DNA of 64,000 nt from Leuctra nigra. Lineage: Eukaryota; Arthropoda; Insecta; Plecoptera; Leuctridae. Within the stretch, counting starts at the first letter, position 1, and each line of letters opens with the position of its first letter. The notes beneath the pieces are model-generated. The model was not told where the DNA came from. It worked only from the letters and a program-made list of their open reading frames with translations, and searched no databases. Below are positions 20,846-31,219 of the stretch, in pieces. The stretch covers positions 16,803,409-16,867,408 of the forward strand of contig OW203765.1 in assembly GCA_934045905.1 (NCBI GenBank), given 5' to 3'. The position numbers were made by a program, and so were the translations under genes.

Positions 20846-21764
20846 TTTATATCTAGTGAAGCGGTCGCTCCACCTAGCCAAGTCGTACTGTACACTCACA
20901 CTTACTCAGCATACCGTAAATGCCAATATAAACTAAGGAGCAGACCAACCACTTATACTGTAAGCAACAACCTAGCATTTTCGGCCTACTGGATCTCAAA
21001 ATTGAAAAATCTCACATTGTTGCGAAATATCTTAATTTCGAGCTATGGCCCCATATACCCCACCCCATATACCAAATTTGGGAACAACAGGTTATGCCAT
21101 TTGCAAACAAGAGGGCCGTGAAAACAGTTAAATTACACCCCTTTTAAAAGGTATTTGATGATGATGATGATGATATCAGGAAACGCCGCTATCACCGCCA
21201 CAGCCTAAGCGGCTGAACCGATCGACCTGAGATTTTTACCACATGTGCACTTTTGGCGTCTGAGGTGCCTTTTTATAAAACCAACCGGAAGCCGCCATTT
21301 TGAAACCGGAAGTGATGTCATATCTCGAAAACGGCTAGACCAATCGGATTGAAACTAGCGCCAAATGATTCAGACGGCCATTTATGTGGAATATCAATAG
21401 TTGAAGTAGAAATGTACTGTTACCGAAACCGGAAAAGACGTCATAAAAATGAAAAACATACTGAATCTAGTAAAGCGGTCGCTCCACTCAGCCAAGTCGT
21501 ACCGTACACTCACAGTCACTCAACATACCGTAAATGCCTACCCCATAAAAAAACACTCCGTGTAAAAATACCAGCCAAGTCTCTTCAACTATAAAAAAAA
21601 TAGAATAAATCTAAAAATTCAGCACTGAAAAGAAGTGATATCAAAAAATGAGCCAAGTCAAAACTTAATTTTAAAAACCAAAATATACTTGGCGCATCGT
21701 GTATATAAATAGTATAGAAGCATATGCCAAAAATCAAATGTACCTACCTAATTATATATAATAT

Positions 21765-22109
21765 TGATCTATATAATAAAGGTTCACGAAGGCCGTGAAC
21801 TTATTGTAAAGGGAGATAAGATCGTCCGATTTAAAAATTAATTTTACTGTGAAATAGGAATGTGTTTGGCTGAAAAGTGAAGGTATTGAGTGGAGACGTG
21901 CTGGAAGGTCATAAAAAGCAAAAGGGTTCGTAAATAATACGTAGAATATTGATAAATATCGAGATTTAAGTTTGGTTTTGCTGTGGTTCGGGATTGGAAA
22001 AAGGAAGAGAGATTTGTCACGGTGACATGGGGTAAAATTTCACTGCGGGTCAAAAACTACATTTAACTTTTTAAACCAAGGTGTTTAAAGTGAAGAAAAA
22101 AAATTGTTG
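21765..22109 (+). promoter_or_regulatory. LINE 5' leader
   Basis: Presumed 5' UTR with internal promoter. It contains a perfect hairpin near its start: GTTCACG (21782-21788), loop AAGGC, CGTGAAC (21794-21800). No other recognised motif. Confidence 0.5.
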
Positions 22110-23498
22110 ATGCATTTGAGATCCAAGATGAAGAGGAGTGTAAATGAAGGTGAGGTCAGCTTGGTTGAAAGACTCATGATGGAGGTACGGGAATTGAAGG
22201 AAGAAATATCCGATATGAAGATAAAACAGGAAATAGTACATGAAGAGTGGAAGAAAGAAGTTGCTGGTATTAAACAAATACATGAACAAGCAGATAATGA
22301 CTCAATTGACATGTTTGCTGAAAGAATGGTTTGGGAAAGTGAATGCAAAGAAGAGTTGAAAAGAATAAAGAAAAGTGTATTGGATAGAAATGTATGGGAA
22401 GAGAAAATGGTGAAGAGAAGTATATGGTATGTAAACGAATTGATTAGGTTAGAAGAGGAGAGACGGACTGATAGATTAGATAATATTCAGGAAAGAGATC
22501 GAGAGTGCCAAGAACAAATGGGGGAGAGAGCAAAGTTTGTTGGCAAGTGGCAAGATATTACAAATAGGTTAGAACAGTTAATGAATACAGTCAATGATAA
22601 TCATAAAAAACATTATGTGGAGATGGCAGAGATCTTGACAACAGGCGGAAGCAGTGAAACGAGTATTCAATTGAACGTGCATAAAGAAAACCAACCACAA
22701 AGCAATGTTCAAGAAGTAAGTTCGTCGTGTGAATCATTGCATAAGCAAGATAAACATCAGCAAGAACAGCGACAGAAACAGAAGAAAGTGCAGAAAAGGA
22801 AAGCAGAACAAGAGAACAAAAATGAAGAAGAAAATAACATGATGATTGAGAACGATACTCAGGAAAAAGATGATCAAGATTATGAAGAGAAGTCCGAGAA
22901 GAGTCATTTGAAGAGGAGTGATGATAATCAAAAGTCGTTTGAAGAGAATAGAGCATTGGAAGATACAATTTTATTGATGGGAGATGTGAGTGGCAGTGAA
23001 GCCTGGGTTTTCGCGTTGGGTGAGGGATGTCATGTGAGAAGGGAGCCTGGAATAAAAATCAGGGAAATTACTGCAAGAATTGAAGATGGATGTTATGCAA
23101 AACAGAGTGGGCTGAAGAAAGTAATTTTTCAAGTGGGAAATAGGGAAGTTTGGAATCGGTTGGATAAAGACGAGATAATGAAAGATTTTGAGGATTTGAT
23201 GCAAGTCTCTACAACCTTTTTTGGTCCAAAGATAAAAATAGGTATTGTGGGTTTACTAAGTAATTACTCAGTAACTTTGAATGAAGGGTTGAAGAAGATG
23301 GCGAAAGAGAAAGAGGTGGAATATATTGAATTGGAATACACACCAGGATTCTTGATGGATAGAAGGAAGTGGGCCCGAGAAGTTGGAAGAAAATTGAAAA
23401 TGAGGGTTGAGGAGAAGGTTGTTATTAACAAGAAGAATGTTTGGACTCAGTCGAAGCGGGGTTTTCGGACAAGTTGGGTTTCAAGGATAATATTATAG
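22110..23498 (+). CDS. LINE ORF1 protein: coiled coil plus degenerate SGNH-esterase-like domain
   Basis: 462 aa from ATG 22110; upstream TTG codons in frame (22104, 22107) are not preferred. Residues ~10-165 are rich in Glu/Lys/Leu with coiled-coil spacing, as expected for an RNA-binding, self-associating ORF1 protein; ~190-280 is Gln/Lys/Glu-rich and low in complexity. The C-terminal third has the order of blocks seen in SGNH/GDSL hydrolases: ILLMGDVS (block I, 288-294), VIFQVGNREV (block III, ~338-347), GIVGLL..N..L (~380-395) and FLMDRRKW (block V, D417). The catalytic positions are replaced: GDS is GDV, GxND is GNRE, and DxxH is DxxK. CR1/L2-type LINEs are known to carry an esterase domain in ORF1; here it would be inactive. 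The domain call is inferred from motif order only. Confidence 0.8.
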   Translation: MHLRSKMKRSVNEGEVSLVERLMMEVRELKEEISDMKIKQEIVHEEWKKEVAGIKQIHEQADNDSIDMFAERMVWESECKEELKRIKKSVLDRNVWEEKMVKRSIWYVNELIRLEEERRTDRLDNIQERDRECQEQMGERAKFVGKWQDITNRLEQLMNTVNDNHKKHYVEMAEILTTGGSSETSIQLNVHKENQPQSNVQEVSSSCESLHKQDKHQQEQRQKQKKVQKRKAEQENKNEEENNMMIENDTQEKDDQDYEEKSEKSHLKRSDDNQKSFEENRALEDTILLMGDVSGSEAWVFALGEGCHVRREPGIKIREITARIEDGCYAKQSGLKKVIFQVGNREVWNRLDKDEIMKDFEDLMQVSTTFFGPKIKIGIVGLLSNYSVTLNEGLKKMAKEKEVEYIELEYTPGFLMDRRKWAREVGRKLKMRVEEKVVINKKNVWTQSKRGFRTSWVSRIIL

Positions 23499-23506
23499 GA
23501 AGGAGA

Positions 23507-26488
23507 ATGATGAAGTATGTGAAGAAAAGCAAGACTAATAGGGAAGGTGGAGGTTACAGATATAGAAGAAGAGAAGTTATAAGGATGGGAACAATAAATA
23601 TTGTCACGTTAAATGGGAAAATAGAAGAAGTGATTGATGAAATGAAAGAGAGAAAGATGCATGTGTTGGGTTTGAGTGAAACAAAATGGAGAGGAGAAGG
23701 GTATAAAGAATTGAGAGATGGTTATTGTATATATTGGTGTGGTGATAAAGAATGTAAATTTGGAGTTGCAATTATACTGTGTCAAGAAATGAAAAGCAAG
23801 GTTGTGCAAGTAGAGTACATCAATGAGAGGTTAATTAAATTGAAATTGTTTTTCGAAGAAATGTTAGTAGAAATTTTACAAGTTTATGCACCTCAAGTTG
23901 GAAGGAAAATGGCTGAAAAAGAAACTTTTCTTGAGCTTGTAGAAGAAAATATATCTCTTGAAAGTACATTTGTAATGGGTGACTTAAATGCAAAGGTTGG
24001 AAGAGAAAGAAGAGGATTTGAAAAGGTTTTGGGAAAAAATGGATATGGATCCAGAAATAAGGAAGGAGAAAATTTGTTAGAAGTTTGTGCAAGAAATGGA
24101 TTGGTGATTGGAAATAGTATGTTTGAGAAGAATGAAAAGAATATGATCACGAGGTATGGTTGGGATGGGAGATCGAAATCGGTAATTGATTATATAATAT
24201 ACAGTGACGCACTTAGAAAAATGGTATTGGATGTAAAGGTTGTACCGCATGTGGCGTTTGATGGTGATCATCGACTATTAATAGCGGATATACGAATGCC
24301 AAGAAAATGTGTTGAAAGAAGAAAAGCGAAGAGAAGAAGAAAATTGAAGGTATGGAGATTGCAGAATGATGAAATAAGAAAAGAATTTAAAATGGCAATA
24401 GAAGAAAATATGCCAGTTGGGGATCTTAATTTGGTAGAAGAGGAATGGATGAGTTTTAAAAATGCTATATTGACTATTACAGAAAATATATGCGGGAGGA
24501 CAAAGGGATTGAGAAGAAGAAAGGAAACACCGTGGTGGACAAATGCAATTAAGTGTGCAGTAAGAAAGAAAAGAAAAGCATGGGTTAAAAAAGAAGAGTG
24601 CAGAACAATATTGAATATAAATAAATATCAAAGGATGAAGAGATATGTTCACTTTTTGGTTTCAGAAGAAAAATCGAAGACAATGAACGCATTTGTTGAA
24701 TGTCTAGAGAGGGACTTTGAGGCAAACAAAAAGATGTTATATTCTGTAGTAAAATGTAAGAGGCAAGATAATAGAACAACTAATTATATGGTAAATGAAA
24801 GGGGGTGCCTTACAAATGATGTGGAGGAAATACAAGATATGTGGAAGCACTACTTTTCAAAGTTATTGAATGATGACAAAGGTGGTACTGAAGACAAGGA
24901 AATAAGTGAAGAGTGCGATAAATTGAATTGTCAAGATGATATGGTAATGTTTGGGGAAGTTGAGGTGGCAGTAAAAGGGATGAAAAATGGAAGATCGCCG
25001 GGAGTGGATGAGATAAGTGTGGAAATGATAAAGGCAGGTGGTAAAGCTGGATTGGAGTGGTTTTACAGAGTTGTGGCATCGGCATGGATTCAAAAAACTG
25101 TACCAAGGGATTGGAGGAGAGGTGTTATTGTACCATTGTTTAAGAAAGGGGATCGCAAGAAATGTAGCAACTATAGAGGGATAACACTCATGAGCCAAGG
25201 AGCGAAGATATACGAACGAATTATAGAGAAGAGGATACGAAGTGTAGTTGAAGAGGATTTGAAAGATGAACAATATGGATTTAGAAGAAACAGATCTACG
25301 ATAGACCTTATATTCGCTATAAGGACCATTATGGAGAGAAATTGGGAGATGGGAAAGGAAATATGGTTAGTGTTTCTGGATATTGAAAAAGCGTATGATC
25401 ATTTGCCAAGGGATAGGGTGTGGGAGAGTTTAGAAAAGAGGGAAATAGACAAGAAGTTGATTGAAAGAGTACAGAGTTTGTATGTTGGATGTGAGAGTTG
25501 TGTGGAAACAGTGGGAGGAAGAACGGGCTGGTTTAGTGTGAGATCAGGAGTAAGGCAAGGCAGTGTGTTGTCACCTTTGCTGTTCATTATGGTAATGGAT
25601 GATATAATTCGGGAGGTGGAAAGGAATGAAGATCTAGATTCGCAAACTGGGGTATATGCGGATGATGTTGTAATTTGGGGAGAGACTGAAGAGTTGGTAC
25701 AGAAGAAAGTGGATGTGTGGAACGAAGTGATAAAAAGATATGGAATGAAGATTAGTAGTGAGAAGAGTGAATATTTGGTTTTGGAGAAGAAGAAAAATGG
25801 GCTTGTAAGAAATGGTTTGAAATTGGATGGAAAAGATATTAAACAAGTAGAAGATTTTAGTTATCTAGGAAGTTTGGTTACAAAAGACGGAAAGTGTTCG
25901 AAAGAAGTTAAAAGAAGAATACAGAAAGCAGACGGGTTTTATCAAAAAGTTAGAAAATTAGTATGGAATAGGGATTTACCACTTAAATTTAAATTAGTAT
26001 TATACAAGCAATATTTTTTACCGATATTATGTTATGGGGCGGTGACGTGGAATTTGGGATGGAAGGAGGAGAGTATGGTACAAGCAGAAGAGATGAAGTT
26101 CGTGAGAGGAATGGCAAATATATCGATGAAGGAACATGTAAGAAGTATGGTGATAAGGAAGAAGATGGGTGTGGAGAGTGTTGGGTTCAAAATTGGGCGA
26201 GAAAGACTGAGGTGGTTTGGTAAACTTAAGAGAATGAAAGACAGTAGAAGAGCCAAAAGTGAATTTGGAAAGTATGTGGAAGGTAAAAGAAAAGTTGGGA
26301 GGCCAAGAGATAGATGGATTGAACAGGTGAAAAGAGATGTTGAGGAACGAGGTGAAAGATGGGAAGAAGTTGAAAGGAAACATTTGTGGGAAAATCAAGA
26401 ATTATGGGAACAAATAGTTACTAAAGTGGAGGTAGTAGAGGAGGATGAGGATGAAGAAGAAAAAGACGGAGGAGAAGAAGAAGAATAA
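23507..26488 (+). CDS. LINE ORF2 polyprotein: AP endonuclease and reverse transcriptase
   Basis: 993 aa from ATG 23507, nine bases after the ORF1 TAG. The frame is open back to 23429 without an ATG. The endonuclease (~27-262) nicks target DNA and shows N31, SETKW (E58), YAP (Y127), GDLNAK (D159, N161), SVIDYI (D228) and GDHRL (D254, H255), so all catalytic residues appear present. The reverse transcriptase (~495-790) shows SPGVDEIS, NYRGITL, QYGFRRNRST, FLDIEKAYD (D625), SGVRQGSVLSPLLF, YADD (717-720) and YLGSLVTKDG. The C-terminus has RLRWFGKLKRM and GRPRDRW (~931-937), typical of RTE-like elements, then an acidic tail. No frameshift or stop is seen, so the protein is probably functional in target-primed reverse transcription. 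Confidence 0.93.
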   Translation: MMKYVKKSKTNREGGGYRYRRREVIRMGTINIVTLNGKIEEVIDEMKERKMHVLGLSETKWRGEGYKELRDGYCIYWCGDKECKFGVAIILCQEMKSKVVQVEYINERLIKLKLFFEEMLVEILQVYAPQVGRKMAEKETFLELVEENISLESTFVMGDLNAKVGRERRGFEKVLGKNGYGSRNKEGENLLEVCARNGLVIGNSMFEKNEKNMITRYGWDGRSKSVIDYIIYSDALRKMVLDVKVVPHVAFDGDHRLLIADIRMPRKCVERRKAKRRRKLKVWRLQNDEIRKEFKMAIEENMPVGDLNLVEEEWMSFKNAILTITENICGRTKGLRRRKETPWWTNAIKCAVRKKRKAWVKKEECRTILNINKYQRMKRYVHFLVSEEKSKTMNAFVECLERDFEANKKMLYSVVKCKRQDNRTTNYMVNERGCLTNDVEEIQDMWKHYFSKLLNDDKGGTEDKEISEECDKLNCQDDMVMFGEVEVAVKGMKNGRSPGVDEISVEMIKAGGKAGLEWFYRVVASAWIQKTVPRDWRRGVIVPLFKKGDRKKCSNYRGITLMSQGAKIYERIIEKRIRSVVEEDLKDEQYGFRRNRSTIDLIFAIRTIMERNWEMGKEIWLVFLDIEKAYDHLPRDRVWESLEKREIDKKLIERVQSLYVGCESCVETVGGRTGWFSVRSGVRQGSVLSPLLFIMVMDDIIREVERNEDLDSQTGVYADDVVIWGETEELVQKKVDVWNEVIKRYGMKISSEKSEYLVLEKKKNGLVRNGLKLDGKDIKQVEDFSYLGSLVTKDGKCSKEVKRRIQKADGFYQKVRKLVWNRDLPLKFKLVLYKQYFLPILCYGAVTWNLGWKEESMVQAEEMKFVRGMANISMKEHVRSMVIRKKMGVESVGFKIGRERLRWFGKLKRMKDSRRAKSEFGKYVEGKRKVGRPRDRWIEQVKRDVEERGERWEEVERKHLWENQELWEQIVTKVEVVEEDEDEEEKDGGEEEE

Positions 26489-26687
26489 GAAGAAGGAGAA
26501 GAAGAACAAGAAGAAAAAAGGAAGGAGGGGAGGAGGATGAGAAGGAAGACAAATGTGACAGGCCTGGCTAGCCGGCATTACTAAATGTATTTAGCCTATA
26601 AGAAATTTTTACTCTACCTAGTGTGGAATTAAGTGTTTATAAATGTAAATAAATATGTGATAATAAAAAAAAAAAAAAAAAAAAAAA
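26489..26687 (+). terminator. LINE 3' UTR and poly-A tail
   Basis: Starts with a GAAGAAG-rich purine tract continuing from the end of ORF2, then ~110 bp of ordinary sequence, AATAAA at 26662-26667 and 23 A residues (26665-26687). The first three A of the tail overlap the signal. Confidence 0.85.
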
Positions 26688-27800
26688 TACCTATAATGCC
26701 CTTAAAAACGATGCGCCAAGTATATTTTGGTTTTTAAAATTAAGTTTTGACTTGGCTCATTTTTTGATATCACTACTTTTCAGTGCTGAATTTTTAGATT
26801 TATTCTATTTTTTTTATAGTTGAAGAGACTTGGCTGGTATTTTTACACGGAGTGTTTTTTTATGGGGATATCACTTATTTTTTTAGTTTATTTACACAAC
26901 TTGTAACACACATCGGAGCAACAATGACTAAATACTTTAAAAAAATACGCCATTTCCGAATTGGTTAATACGAAAAATTGTGTTTGGTGCTCAATATACC
27001 TAAGCTTAAAGTGATATTCCATGAAGAATTGCGAAAGCTTTGTTCCAATCAGTCTAGCCATTTTCGAGATATGGTATCACTTCCGGTTTTCAAAATGTTG
27101 ACTGAAATAACTGCCACCTAGAATTTATTTCTATAAATGTTATGTATCATTATAAGCCTTCTGAATATGTGGTTATTGTAGTAAGAGGTCATTAAAATCT
27201 AGATCTTCATTTTCATGACGTCATTTCCGGTTTCGGTAATAGTACATCTCTACTTTAACTACTGATATTCCATATAGACGACCGTCTGAATCATTTGGCG
27301 CTAGTTTCATTCCGATCGGTTTAGCCGTTTTCGAGATATGACGTCACTTCCGGTTTCAAAATGGCGACTACCGGTTGGTTTTATAAAAAGGCACCTCAGA
27401 CGCCAAAAGTGCACATGTGGTAAAAATTTCAGATCGATCGGCTAAGCCGTTTAGGCTGTGGCGGTGATAGCGGTGTTTCCTGATATCATCTGAATCATCA
27501 TCTAAAGATCAAAGTGGTGTTATTTCACTGTTTTCTCGGCCCTCTAGCTCGCAAATGGTATAGCCTATTGTTCCCAAATTTGGTATATGGGGTGGGGTGG
27601 GCCATAGCTCAAAATTAAGATATTTTACAACAATGTGAGATTTTCCAATTTTATGATCCAGTAGGCCGAAAATGCCATGTTGTTGCTTACAGTAAAAGTA
27701 GTTGGTCTGGCTCCTCATTTTATTAGGCATTTACGGTATGTTGAGTGAGTGTGAGTGTACAGTACGACTTGGCTGGGTGGAGCGACCGCTCCACTAGATA

Positions 27801-29579
27801 CTAGGAAAACGCTCTGAGTAACGCGTTGATGAGCGAGCACGGATACGCGCAACACCTCGAACCGAAATCTTGTATGAAAATCTTCAAAAATTCCAAAATA
27901 ATTGGTCCCAATAACCATACAAAGTTAAACAATAAAAATCAACCTTTTTCAACCTTTATGATTGAATGGTTCCTTGTTAATTTTTAAAAATCACAGGATC
28001 TTGTTCCAAAAATATATCTGGGACCACTCATATGATATAAGTGTGTGTACACAATATTAGATCAATTTGTTGATTATAAGTGTCATAATTATGCGTTTGA
28101 AAGTTTCTGTTCTAACTACCTTGGAACATTGGAACTGAGGTGTCAATGTTGCCGTGATCCATAGCAACAAGCAAAATGTCCGTAAAATGTAAATAACTTT
28201 TGAATATAAACACAGATGTGTCTGAAAATTGTCAAAAACACAGATAATGTTGGTCCCAATGACCATGCAAAGTTTTAAGTTGATCGGTCAAACGGTTCTA
28301 GTTTAAATTTCAAAAATCACAGTAAATATGGTTTTAAATTTTAACTAATGGGAGGATTTGGCTGAAACTTTGTATGATTGGGTAAAATGTTGGTGGTATT
28401 GACTTGTCAAAATTTCAAATTGATCGAACTAACCAATCGAAAAATATTTTTAAAAAAATTTGAACCAATCAGTGGATATCAAAAAAAAAATAAAAGCTGC
28501 AACGACCAGAAATGGTCCGTACACGTGTGCAAAATTTCAGCTCGATCAAAGAAAAACTGTGACCTGCATAGTCTCACCTAGCAGAAAAAAACGGGAAAAA
28601 ACAGAGGTCCGTGCCAAATGAGCTACTAGGAAAACGCTCTGAGTAACGCGTTGATGAGCGAGCACGGATATACGCGCAACACCTTGAACCGACATTCTGT
28701 CCATCGTAAATTTCCTTAAAAGCCAATAATTCATGAATTTCGTCACAGACTTGTATGCAAATCTTTAAAAATTCCTAAAATACTGGTTCCAAAAACCATG
28801 CAAAGTTTTAAGTTGATCGATAAAACGGTTCCTTGTTAATTTTCAAAAATCACATGATCTCGTTAAAAAATATACCTGGACTACTCATGATATAAATGTG
28901 TCCATCAGTTTTAACGGTCATATCAGTTTCTATGCGGTTAAGTTTCTGCTCTAACTACCTTGGAACTGAGGCTCTATGTTGCCGTGATCAAAATATTTAC
29001 GAGAATTTAACAGCCAACACGCAAAATGTCCGAATACTGTCAATAACTTTTGGATTTAAACACAGATTAGTCTGAAAATTGTTAAAAGTACAGATAATGT
29101 TGGTCCCAATTACCATGCAAAGTTTTAAATTGATCGGTCAAACAGTTTTAGTTTAAATTTCAATAATCAAATGAAATATTTTTTTACATTTTAACCATAG
29201 GAGGATTTGTCTGAAAATTTGCAAAATAAGAGGTAATGTTGGTCTTAATGACCATGCAAAATATGAGTTTGATCACATTTATCGAAGACCATTTTCATTT
29301 TTCAGCCTATCAGGAGATGTTTATTTAAATTTTAACCAATCAATGGATTTCAAAACAAAATTGGATCTGCAAACAGAAAAGGTTGTCTCTACATGTGTGC
29401 AAAATTTCAGATCGATCGGTGAAACGGTGCAACTTCCATTGCTCCAGATAGCAGCCAATAAAAAAAAAAAATGGTCCGTGTCAACAGAGTCAAAAGGAGA
29501 CGCTCGCTTCGCTCGCTCAAACATGCTGTTTTCAAGTAATTTAAACACATTATTGAGCGAGCGTAGCGAGCGTCACCAC

Positions 29580-29615
<36 letters not shown>

Positions 29616-30545
29616 TGGTCACAGCCCAGGTCAAACCGCTCAAGCAATCGATCTGAAATTTTGTACACATACTAACGTACTCTATGCGGTCCCTGGGATC
29701 GTTTTTGAATGGGATCCCGTGATTGGTTCAAATTTAAAAAAAATTATCTTTTGATTGGTTGTTCTGATCAATTTGAAATTTTGACAAGTCATTTCAACCA
29801 ACATTGTAGCCAATCATAAAAAGTTTCAGACAAATCCTCCTATTAGTTAATATTTAAAACAATTTTTCCTGTGATATTTGAAATTTAAACTAGAACCGAT
29901 TGACCGATCAACTTAAAACTTCGCAATGTTAATGGTACCAACATTTAAGGTATTTTTGCATATTTTCAGTCTGATCCATCGTTATTTTCAGAAGTATTGT
30001 CATTTTAAGGTCATTTTATTCCATAATCTTGAAAAATGTATACTAAATTGTCATCCCTGCCTTCTTTAAGCTTCTGTTCCAAGGCAAGGCCTGTAGAGCA
30101 GCCAAGTTATCCACAATGTACAGTAAAATGAAAGCATTTTTGAGCTAGCGCATAAAATCGGATGCAGTACTAAGGCCAAATCCTCTAATTGGTTTAAGTT
30201 TAAATAATGTCTTCTGATTGGTCGACAATAAAAATGTTCACATTAAGTTCAAATTTTGCATGGTGATCAAGACCAACTTAATATTAAATTTTACATATTG
30301 TAAGCCCAATCAATCAAGTATTAATTGTAATTTTACGAGTTTAGTATGGGATGTCACAAGAGATTTCTGGAGAAGGTATGTAGGTAAGACTTCACGACAC
30401 AATGGATCTGTTATTCATCCAGAGTATTATGGAGATTGAAAAATTGCAGAGAAAATCGTCTTGTGCCTTGTCGTGCATCGTTACTATGGGGATGTTGCAT
30501 GTTCTGTGCTCTCTCATCAACGCGTTACACTGAGCGTTTTCCTAG
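27801..30545. repeat. Modules M1-M2-M3, unit 3
   Basis: Left palindromic block of unit 3. The T-run in M3 is 34 long, the longest in the array. Confidence 0.75.
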
Positions 30546-31127
30546 TATAAGTACCTTGATTCAATCAGGCCTTCTAGATTTTGAATTAAAGACCAAATTA
30601 AGGATTTGGAGATTTATTTTAATTTCTTAATTATTTGATTGAAGTATGAATTAATCACATTTTTATGAAACAATTGATGGGCTATATTGAAAATAACAAT
30701 TATATATAATATTCAATTTTAAAATTTCCAAAAAGTCGCCAATTTCTTTTGTCATTTGACATTTAGTTGTTTAATTAGTTAATAACTCCGAAAGTTGCAG
30801 GAATTCATCTTGGTGCCATACATTGTTGGATTTCTTATGGTCGAATTAGTAAGTACTCAAATTTTCATGTTTCTATCACTATTTGCACTATTGTTCGGTT
30901 TATGGACTGCACAAAAAGGGGTGGAGCGAGTTGAACAGATTTTTAGGTCCGCCGGACAGCACAGAAAACTCCACGAGATAACACGGCTGACTTTGTTCAA
31001 AGAGGGTTGATAAACGAATCTCGTGACCTGGGACAAGCAAGGAGTCAACAATGCGTTTTTCACAACAATAACTTCTTTTTTCACTGTTACAGTCAGTTGC
31101 CAGGAAATGTCAACAATTACTCATGTC

Positions 31128-31192
31128 TATAAAAGTCCCTGCATTTCAATGGAATTCATCATTCAACTCTCATATCTAGAACAGAACGGTTC
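31128..31192 (+). promoter_or_regulatory. Core promoter, unit 3
   Basis: TATAAAA, TCATTC and GGTTC in the same register as unit 1. Confidence 0.62.
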
Positions 31193-31219
31193 AGTTCTCT
31201 TTTTTTCGTGGGTTTTCCT

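Larger units (their letters stand above)
11042..21700. repeat. Tandem repeat unit 2 (10,659 bp, 377-bp deletion)
   Basis: Second complete unit, same order as unit 1. It lacks the equivalent of unit 1 positions 7003-7379, so exon 3 of the gene is shortened and the distal coding and 3' sequence lost. The downstream half carries a marker set shared with units 4 and 5 rather than with unit 1. Confidence 0.97.
21765..26687 (+). mobile_element. LINE (non-LTR retrotransposon), RTE-like, apparently intact
   Basis: 4,923-bp insertion found only in unit 3, placed by comparison with the five uninterrupted spacers. Order: 345-bp 5' leader, ORF1 (22110-23498), ORF2 (23507-26488), ~176-bp 3' UTR, and a 23-A tail preceded by AATAAA. 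The sense strand is strongly purine-rich. The apurinic-type endonuclease, RT and C-terminal GRPRDRW-type region resemble the RTE-like elements common in arthropods, whereas the ORF1 plan (coiled coil plus esterase-like fold) recalls CR1/L2 elements. Both ORFs are open and the tail is long, so insertion is recent. The target duplication is at most 1-2 bp. Confidence 0.93.
21541..26867. repeat. Junction inverted repeat, units 2/3, interrupted by LINE
   Basis: Right TIR of unit 2 (21541-21700, one substitution near 21632), spacer halves 21701-21764 and 26688-26707 separated by the LINE, and left TIR of unit 3 (26708-26867). Confidence 0.92.

Noticed and set aside
23441..23506. ORF2 starting at 23441
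   Set aside because: That codon is TTG; no ATG is present in the open frame before 23507.
22591..26398. Minus-strand ORFs across the LINE
   Set aside because: They are antisense shadows of purine-rich coding sequence, full of Phe, Leu and Ser, with no motif.
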